From Clostridia bacterium (GTDB taxonomy: Bacteria; Bacillota; Clostridia; Oscillospirales; Acutalibacteraceae): DNA of 12,178 bases. The stretch spans positions 1 to 12,178 of the forward strand of contig JAFSBS010000004.1 of the NCBI GenBank assembly GCA_017437165.1, written 5' to 3'. Under the pieces are notes generated by a model. The model had not been told where the DNA came from. It made no database searches and saw only the letters and a program-made list of their open reading frames with translations. Position numbers and translations under genes: made by a program. Within the stretch, counting starts at the first letter, position 1; the number at the start of each line of letters is the position of its first letter. Positions 7,745 through 12,178 of this stretch are shown here, piece by piece.

Positions 7745-8998
7745 ATGTTAAATTATGATTTAGTTGTAGTTGGCGGTGGTCCTGCCGGTATGGCGGCGGC
7801 TCTTCAGGCAAAAGAAGAGGGCGTAGAAAAAATCGTCATTTTGGAAAGAGCGGAAACACTCGGTGGTATTCTTGAACAATGTATTCACACAGGTTTCGGA
7901 CTCCATTATTTTGGTGAAGAACTTTCAGGTCCTGAATATGCAGGCAGATTTATTGCAGAGGTAGAAAAGACAGATATTGATGTTTACACAGACACAATGG
8001 TTCTTGATGTTTCAAAAGATAATGTTGTTACTGCAGTTAACAATAGAGATGGTTTAATTCAGATTAAAGCAATCGCAGTAGTTCTTGCTATGGGTTGCCG
8101 TGAAAGACCACGTGGAGCACTCTCTATTGCTGGTTCTCGTCCTGCGGGTGTTATGACTGCCGGTACTGCACAGAAATATGTTAATATAGACGGATATATG
8201 CCGGGTAAAAAAGTTGTTATTTTAGGTTCCGGTGATATTGGTCTTATTATGGCAAGAAGAATGACTCTTGAGGGTGCCGAGGTTAAAGTTGTTTGCGAAC
8301 TGATGCCTTATTCAGGCGGACTCAAAAGAAATATTGTTCAATGTCTTGATGACTTTGGTATTCCGTTAAGACTCAGTTGTACAGTTATTGCTACTCACGG
8401 TAAAGAAAGACTTGAAGGCGTTACTATTGCTAATGTTGACGAGAATTTAAAACCAATTCCGGGTACGGAACAATACATTGAATGTGATACACTTCTTTTA
8501 TCAGTTGGTCTTATTCCGGAAAATGAACTTTCTAATGGTGTGGGCATTGAACTTGACAGAGTTACAGGTGGTCCTGTAGTTGATGAGTACAGAGAAACTT
8601 TACACAAGGGTATTTTTGCTTGTGGTAATGTTCTTCAGGTTCACGACCTTGTTGACTATGTTACAGAGGAAAGTAAAATTGCGGGTAAAGGTGCTGCAAA
8701 TTATATCTTCGGCAAAAAACAGGATGGCACATTTATCAACACTAAAGGTGTAAACGGTGTTCGTTACATTGTTCCACAAAGAGTTAATATTGAAAATGAA
8801 GAAGATGTAAAACTTTACTTCAGAGTAGGACAAGTTTATAAAGGCGCCAAGGTTGTTGTTGAATGTGATGGCAACATTCTTTCATCAAAAAAGAAAGTTA
8901 TGTTAGCACCGGGTGAAATGGAAAATGTTAAAATTACACCTGAAATGCTCAAAAATATGAACAAAAACAGTGAAATCACTGTAAGAATAGAAGAATAA
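7745..8998 (+). CDS. FAD/NAD(P)-dependent pyridine nucleotide-disulfide-type oxidoreductase
   Basis: This 417-residue flavoprotein probably passes electrons between the GlpA-like subunit and a pyridine nucleotide or another carrier. The FAD Rossmann motif is VVGGGPAG (residues 8-15). A second Rossmann motif, LGSGDIG (160-166), suits NAD(P)H. LAMGCRERPRG (114-124) is the usual connector, and GIFACGNV near residues 290-300 is the second FAD contact. The redox-active CxxC of thioredoxin reductases is absent; a lone Cys46 lies in GGILEQC. The last 85 residues form an extra, probably beta-rich domain. Its ribosome site GAGGTGG (7731-7737) overlaps the stop codon of the previous gene, 12 bases upstream, which points to translational coupling. 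The family is the one found next to GlpA-like and DUF1667 genes in Firmicutes and Thermotoga. Confidence 0.9.
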   Translation: MLNYDLVVVGGGPAGMAAALQAKEEGVEKIVILERAETLGGILEQCIHTGFGLHYFGEELSGPEYAGRFIAEVEKTDIDVYTDTMVLDVSKDNVVTAVNNRDGLIQIKAIAVVLAMGCRERPRGALSIAGSRPAGVMTAGTAQKYVNIDGYMPGKKVVILGSGDIGLIMARRMTLEGAEVKVVCELMPYSGGLKRNIVQCLDDFGIPLRLSCTVIATHGKERLEGVTIANVDENLKPIPGTEQYIECDTLLLSVGLIPENELSNGVGIELDRVTGGPVVDEYRETLHKGIFACGNVLQVHDLVDYVTEESKIAGKGAANYIFGKKQDGTFINTKGVNGVRYIVPQRVNIENEEDVKLYFRVGQVYKGAKVVVECDGNILSSKKKVMLAPGEMENVKITPEMLKNMNKNSEITVRIEE

Positions 8999-9011
8999 GG
9001 GGGTACGAGAA

Positions 9012-9374
9012 ATGAAAAAGAATTTAATTTGTGTATCCTGTCCGTTAGGTTGTCCTATTGAAGTGGAGATTGAAAACGGAGAAATTCTTTCTGTTACAGG
9101 TAATACTTGTAAACGCGGTGACAAATATGCAAGAGATGAACTTACAAACCCTGTAAGAAGTCTTACAACGACAGTAAAACTCATTGGTGGTACTTTACCT
9201 GTTGTGCCTGTTAAATCTTCAAAACCAGTTCCTAAAGATAAGATGTTCCAATGTATGAAACTTATAAACGAAGCATCTATAAACGCATCGGTTAAAATAG
9301 GTGATGTTGTAATTAAAGATATTTTAGGTTCAGGTGCAGATATTGTTGTTACAAATAACGATAATGGAAAATAA
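9012..9374 (+). CDS. DUF1667 family protein, probable Fe-S electron-transfer subunit
   Basis: This is a small 120-residue protein, third in the oxidoreductase operon. Its first 35 residues carry Cys7, Cys10, Cys14 and Cys33 in the pattern CxxC-x3-C-x18-C, the last in CKRG. This resembles the N-terminal [4Fe-4S] motif of molybdopterin oxidoreductases (CxxCxxxC followed by a distant C.KG), though the last gap is shorter. The rest (about 40-118) is mixed beta/alpha with no membrane segment. A cluster-binding, electron-relay role in the complex with the two flavoproteins is inference; zinc binding would also fit four cysteines. The ribosome site AAGGGGG overlaps the previous stop codon and the intergenic gap is 13 bases, so it is tightly co-expressed. 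The family is described but not functionally named. Confidence 0.88.
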   Translation: MKKNLICVSCPLGCPIEVEIENGEILSVTGNTCKRGDKYARDELTNPVRSLTTTVKLIGGTLPVVPVKSSKPVPKDKMFQCMKLINEASINASVKIGDVVIKDILGSGADIVVTNNDNGK

Positions 9375-9378
9375 TCAG

Positions 9379-9417
9379 ATTATTGCAAGGCAACAAAGAG
9401 TGTTGCCTTGCAATAAT
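9379..9417 (+). terminator. Perfect 17-bp hairpin between DUF1667 and fucosidase genes, without T-run
   Basis: Bases 9379-9395 are the exact reverse complement of 9401-9417, closing a five-base loop (AAGAG). It starts four bases after the DUF1667 stop. After the stem comes TCAAAAAAAGG rather than a T-run, so it is not a standard intrinsic terminator on the plus strand. It may be a partial terminator, an RNA-processing site or a 3'-end stabiliser. No separate promoter for the fucosidase gene is visible in the 65-base gap, so readthrough past this hairpin is likely. Confidence 0.5.
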
Positions 9418-9439
9418 TCAAAAAAAGGAAATTACATAT

Positions 9440-10855
9440 ATGAAACCTTATGAAATAGCGGCGGAAATTAAACCGTCAGAGCGTCAGTTAGAGTGGCAGA
9501 AAACCGAGTTTTATGGCTTTATAAATATAGGTCTCCCTACAGTCGTGAACAGAGAGTGGACTGATGGGAATGTTAAAGCGGAAAATTTTGTACCTGAAAA
9601 ATTCAATGCGGAAGAGTGGGTAACATTCTTTAAAGAGGCGGGGTTCAAAGGTATGGTGCTTAATGTAAAGCATCACGATGGTTTTTGCCTCTGGTATTCA
9701 TCATTGACAGATTATACAGTTGAAAATTCTTTTAATTGGGAAACAGAGAACAGAGATATGGTAGCAATGCTTTCAGAGGAATGTGAAAGACAAGGTCTTA
9801 AATTCGGTATTGCAATTTCACCACTCGACAGGCACGCAAGTTGTTACGGTAAAGGCGAAGAATATAACGAATATTTCAAGAAACTTTTAAGAGAAATTCT
9901 TACAAAATACGGCGATATTTTCTATGTTCGTTTTGACGGTGCAGCAGAAGAAAATAAAAACGGTTACACTCAGGAATACGACTGGGAAGGTTACTATGAA
10001 GTTGTAAGAGAATGCCAACCCAATGCAGTAATTGCACTTGTAGGGCCTGATGTTCGTTGGTATGGTAACGAATGGGGCGTAATCCGTAAAAATGAGTGGA
10101 GTGTTGTGCCGAAATATTATAGTATTGAAGAAGCTATTAAACGAAGCAAAGAGCCACCATCAAGAAAAAATCTTAAACGCGAAAGAAAACACGATATGGA
10201 TTTAGGTTCAAGAAAAGCAATAAAAAAAGAATCTGAATTTATATGGTATCCCTGCGAAGTTTCTGTTTCAATGCGTGACAGATGGTATTACCACAAAGAA
10301 GATGAATATTCTGCGAAAACTAAAGACAAATTACAAAAGCTTTATTTGGAATCTGTTGGTGCTAACTGCGCTTTAATGCTTGGTGTTCCACCAATGAAGG
10401 ATGGTAGCTTTGCAGAGATGGATTATCAGATTTTAATGGCGTTCGGTAAAACACAGAAACAGACTTATAATTATAAAGTCTCAGGTATTGCAGAAATAAC
10501 GGCAAGTAGCTCGCTTTCACCGGAATATGATGTAAAAAATCTTGTTGATACAGATGAAAATAAAACATGGAAGCCTGCAAAGGATGATTTAGAACCAGAG
10601 ATTATTTTCACATTCAAAGAAAAAGATATGTTTGACAGAGTGCTTATGATGGAGCATATCAAAAATGGTCAGCATATTGAAGAATATGAACTTTATCTTG
10701 ATACCGGTGACGGTAAATTCAAGAGGATTGATAAAGGTGGAATAGTAGGCTACAAGAGAATACATAAAATAACTCCAACCGAAGTACAGAGATTAAAAAT
10801 AAAAATCACATCCTACAGAGGCGAGTTGGAGTTGCAGGAAGTAACACTTTATTAA
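9440..10855 (+). CDS. Alpha-L-fucosidase (GH29) with C-terminal F5/8-type domain, cytoplasmic
   Basis: This 471-residue enzyme should remove alpha-linked L-fucose from glycans. The N-terminus carries the GH29 opening (QLEWQKTEFYGFINIG). HHDGF at residues 78-82 and the FDG motif with Asp166, the expected nucleophile, follow. A conserved block WYPCEVSVSMRDRWYY contains Glu273, a candidate acid/base. Residues about 350-471 form a beta-rich domain starting ITASSSL that resembles F5/8-type C (CBM32) carbohydrate-binding modules. The start at 9440 is chosen because AAGGAA (9425-9430) precedes it correctly; the longer in-frame start at 9383 lies inside the preceding hairpin and adds an unconserved extension. 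There is no signal peptide, so it should act on imported fucosylated oligosaccharides. No sugar transporter or fucose pathway gene is nearby. It is set 65 bases behind the oxidoreductase operon. Confidence 0.88.
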   Translation: MKPYEIAAEIKPSERQLEWQKTEFYGFINIGLPTVVNREWTDGNVKAENFVPEKFNAEEWVTFFKEAGFKGMVLNVKHHDGFCLWYSSLTDYTVENSFNWETENRDMVAMLSEECERQGLKFGIAISPLDRHASCYGKGEEYNEYFKKLLREILTKYGDIFYVRFDGAAEENKNGYTQEYDWEGYYEVVRECQPNAVIALVGPDVRWYGNEWGVIRKNEWSVVPKYYSIEEAIKRSKEPPSRKNLKRERKHDMDLGSRKAIKKESEFIWYPCEVSVSMRDRWYYHKEDEYSAKTKDKLQKLYLESVGANCALMLGVPPMKDGSFAEMDYQILMAFGKTQKQTYNYKVSGIAEITASSSLSPEYDVKNLVDTDENKTWKPAKDDLEPEIIFTFKEKDMFDRVLMMEHIKNGQHIEEYELYLDTGDGKFKRIDKGGIVGYKRIHKITPTEVQRLKIKITSYRGELELQEVTLY

Positions 10856-10856
10856 G

Positions 10857-10903
10857 AAAAAGGTTAAAAACCAACAAGAGATTGTGTGGTTTTTAACCTT
10901 TTT
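10857..10903. terminator. Bidirectional terminator between fucosidase and XRE gene
   Basis: Bases 10857-10873 are the exact reverse complement of 10887-10903 (17 pairs). After one bulged base, 10874-10877 pairs with 10882-10885 around a GAGA (GNRA-type) loop. The stem has A-runs on the left and T-runs on the right, with further T after it (TTTTTTA at 10907-10913). It can therefore end transcription from both convergent genes; on the minus strand it reads into TTTTTCTT. Confidence 0.8.
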
Positions 10904-10924
10904 GAATTTTTTATATGAGTTTTA

Positions 10925-11137
10925 TTATTTGTTCGTTTTAGGGTTATCGGTTCTGTTTAAAATATAATCAACACTCACATCATAGAAGTTTGCGAGTTTA
11001 ATCAAAATGTTTGTTGGAATGTCGTTTTCACCAGTTTCGTATTTTGAATACCCGGTTTGTGACATTCCGATTATTTTTGCCAGTTGTGTTTGGTTCATAT
11101 CTTTATCTTCTCGTAAATCACGAATGCGTTTATACAT
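10925..11137 (-). CDS. Small XRE/Cro-family helix-turn-helix repressor
   Basis: This 70-residue protein is essentially one HTH domain. MNQTQLAKIIGMSQTGYSKY (residues 14-33) covers the two DNA-binding helices. The usual tail PTNILIKLANFYDVSVDYIL follows and completes the five-helix fold. No ligand or peptidase domain is attached. The ribosome site GGTGA (11144-11148 on the complement) lies six bases before the ATG. The gene is divergent from the zinc-ribbon membrane protein gene. Both starts flank a 52-bp inverted repeat that contains promoter elements, so the protein most likely represses itself and its neighbour. Phage, plasmid and chromosomal stress regulators share this fold; no phage genes are seen here. 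Confidence 0.93.
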   Translation of the reverse strand: MYKRIRDLREDKDMNQTQLAKIIGMSQTGYSKYETGENDIPTNILIKLANFYDVSVDYILNRTDNPKTNK

Positions 11138-11160
11138 ATCATATCACCAAAAATTAGTAT

Positions 11161-11166
11161 ATTATA
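11161..11166 (-). promoter_or_regulatory. Likely -10 box of the XRE gene promoter
   Basis: On the minus strand this is a perfect TATAAT, 23 bases before the XRE start codon, which leaves a very short leader. No good -35 box is found at 15-18 bases. The symmetry of the repeat supplies the -10 box while the asymmetric centre (TTGACA) serves only the plus strand. The XRE promoter should thus be weaker than its divergent partner. Confidence 0.45.
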
Positions 11167-11181
11167 ATCTGTTTCAGGTTA

Positions 11182-11210
11182 TTGACATTTAACCTGAAAC
11201 AGATTATAAT
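11182..11210 (+). promoter_or_regulatory. Consensus sigma-A promoter of the zinc-ribbon membrane protein gene
   Basis: TTGACA (11182-11187) and TATAAT (11205-11210) are both perfect and are separated by exactly 17 bases. The -35 box is the centre of the inverted repeat and the -10 box lies in its right arm. The operator-like palindrome at 11191-11205 occupies the spacer, so a bound repressor would exclude polymerase. A perfect promoter suggests high expression unless repressed. Confidence 0.8.
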
Positions 11211-11270
11211 AATCTTGTTTCCAATCTCTGTTTTGTTTGGGAAATCAGATTTTTATAAAGGGGAATTGCT

Positions 11271-12178
11271 ATGTACTGTTCAAATTGTGGAAAAGAAAGT
11301 AATAAAAAAACTTGTGGGTCTTGTGGAGTTAAACAAGGTAAATCAAGTAATTTTTGTAAGTGGTGTGGAAGCGAAATAGAAGAAAAAGCATCAATGTGTA
11401 CCAATTTTCATGAAAAACTAAAGAAAAATATTTTTGCAACTATAGGTTTATTGGCATTGGATTTAATATTTATTCTTGCATTTTTGACAAATTTTCTTGG
11501 AAACGAAAATGTTAAGAGCTTTATTTTATATCCGGTATTGATTTTAGGTTTAGTAATATCATTGCCAATCTGGCGTTCAATTATTACTAAAAAGACACAT
11601 GATAATCGCAAAATCAGAAAACCTGTTCAGATAGGGCGTTATGTAATTGCATTTGTTTTATTTTTAATGGTGGTTAATGTAATAATTCCTGCCGGAGAAT
11701 ATAAATATGCATTGGATACAATAGGCGAAGATCCTATCAAAGCAATGAATTTGTTTGAGAATATGGGGGACTATAAAGACGCAGAAACAAAAGCTTCTGA
11801 AATGGCAGATGTTATATTTAACAATGGTAAAAATGCGCTGGATGCCGGCAACTGGAAAGAGGCAGAAGAACTTTTTAAAAATATACCAGACCATAGTGGT
11901 GTTGCAGAAGTAGAAAATGAGTTGTTATATCAGAAGGGTGTTGAATTTTTAAATAATCACAAATATGGTGTTGCAGATAGTTGCTTCGAAAAAATTGGTG
12001 ATTATAAGAATGTAAATGAATTAAAAAAAGGTAATGTTGGTTTAGGGTTATGGGGAAATGATTATAATTGTACAATAACATCACACTCTCCACTTCGTGT
12101 TTCAAGTTATTCGATGTATTTCCGTACTGTAGAATTAGAAGATGAACCACCAACAGTTCATATAATGGTGAGTCATAC
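11271..12178 (+). CDS. Zinc-ribbon membrane protein with extracytoplasmic repeats (3' end missing)
   Basis: The frame is open from ATG 11271 to the right edge (302 codons visible) with no stop. AAGGGGA at 11258-11264 supports the start. The N-terminus holds Cys3/Cys6/Cys15/Cys18, a complete zinc-ribbon set, and then Cys29/Cys32/Cys43 with His47 as a possible second site. Three hydrophobic segments follow (about 54-76, 84-101 and 124-141). The basic loop between the second and third (KKTHDNRKIRKP) places the ribbons inside and the rest outside the cell. Residues about 145-260 are helical, with TPR-like repeats built on units such as FENMGDYKDAE and FEKIGDYKNVNE. A possibly beta-rich region follows. 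Clostridia have many uncharacterised proteins of this style. The function is unknown; signal sensing across the membrane, controlled by the divergent XRE gene, is only an inference. Confidence 0.85.
   Translation, partial: MYCSNCGKESNKKTCGSCGVKQGKSSNFCKWCGSEIEEKASMCTNFHEKLKKNIFATIGLLALDLIFILAFLTNFLGNENVKSFILYPVLILGLVISLPIWRSIITKKTHDNRKIRKPVQIGRYVIAFVLFLMVVNVIIPAGEYKYALDTIGEDPIKAMNLFENMGDYKDAETKASEMADVIFNNGKNALDAGNWKEAEELFKNIPDHSGVAEVENELLYQKGVEFLNNHKYGVADSCFEKIGDYKNVNELKKGNVGLGLWGNDYNCTITSHSPLRVSSYSMYFRTVELEDEPPTVHIMVSH

Larger units (their letters stand above)
11160..11211. repeat. 22-bp perfect inverted repeat in the divergent promoter region
   Basis: Bases 11160-11181 are the exact reverse complement of 11190-11211, with an eight-base spacer TTGACATT. 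Each arm also holds a smaller palindrome of form AAYCTG-N3-CAGRTT, at 11166-11180 (centre 11173) and 11191-11205 (centre 11198), 25 bases apart. These look like two dimer-binding operators for an XRE-type repressor. The right one fills the spacer of the plus-strand promoter and the left one touches the minus-strand -10 box. Confidence 0.85.

Noticed and set aside
9383..9417. Promoter for the fucosidase gene (TTGCAA ... AATAAT)
   Set aside because: The boxes are 23 bases apart and are the two arms of the hairpin, so the spacing does not fit sigma-A.
9383..9439. N-terminal extension of the fucosidase from the ATG at 9383
   Set aside because: It lies in the 17-bp hairpin, has no ribosome site and adds residues unlike the family; the ATG at 9440 has AAGGAA in place.
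11408..12153. Minus-strand reading frames under the right-hand end
   Set aside because: They lie opposite a plus-strand frame with clear zinc-ribbon, membrane and repeat features, and have biased shadow-like composition.

Overview
The window looks like the chromosome of a low-GC, gut-type Clostridia (Firmicutes) bacterium. The DNA is AT-rich and genes are preceded by AGGAG-like ribosome sites. Sigma-A-type promoters with 17-bp spacers can be read directly. The gene families (class B PBP, FtsX-type ABC exporter with coiled coil, GlpA-like/DUF1667 trio, GH29 fucosidase) are common in uncultured gut Clostridia. This taxonomic reading is an inference from composition and families. No rRNA, tRNA, CRISPR array, transposase or integrase was seen.

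Layout. (1) 3-836 (+) is the 3' part of a class B penicillin-binding protein, cut by the left window edge. (2) 996-5316 (+) is a two-gene ABC transporter operon: a MacB/LolD-type ATPase and a 1191-residue FtsX-type permease with a coiled coil of about 330 residues. It has its own promoter, followed by a small palindrome and a 5'-leader hairpin. It ends in two strong hairpins shared with a convergent gene. (3) 5417-6046 (-) is a TetR-family regulator, convergent with the transporter and divergent from the next operon. (4) 6299-9374 (+) is a tight three-gene operon: a GlpA-like FAD oxidoreductase with a C-terminal BFD-type Fe-S domain, a second FAD/NAD oxidoreductase, and a small four-cysteine DUF1667 protein. 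(5) 9440-10855 (+) is a GH29-type alpha-L-fucosidase without a signal peptide and with a C-terminal F5/8-type (CBM32-like) domain. It is separated from the operon by a 17-bp hairpin. (6) 10925-11137 (-) is a small XRE/Cro-type repressor. It is divergent from (7) 11271 to beyond the right edge (+), a membrane protein with N-terminal zinc ribbons, three membrane segments and a repeat-containing domain that should lie outside the cell.

How the genes may work together. The oxidoreductase trio resembles the anaerobic glycerol-3-phosphate dehydrogenase-type clusters of Firmicutes and Thermotoga. One flavoprotein would oxidise the substrate, and the second flavoprotein plus the cysteine-rich protein would pass electrons on. 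The TetR regulator could control this operon, the ABC transporter, or both. The XRE gene and the zinc-ribbon gene share a 52-bp intergenic inverted repeat. A perfect-consensus promoter (TTGACA-17-TATAAT) is embedded in it, with a CTG-N3-CAG operator-like palindrome in each arm. This is the most striking regulatory structure in the window and suggests a self-regulated switch controlling an undescribed envelope protein.
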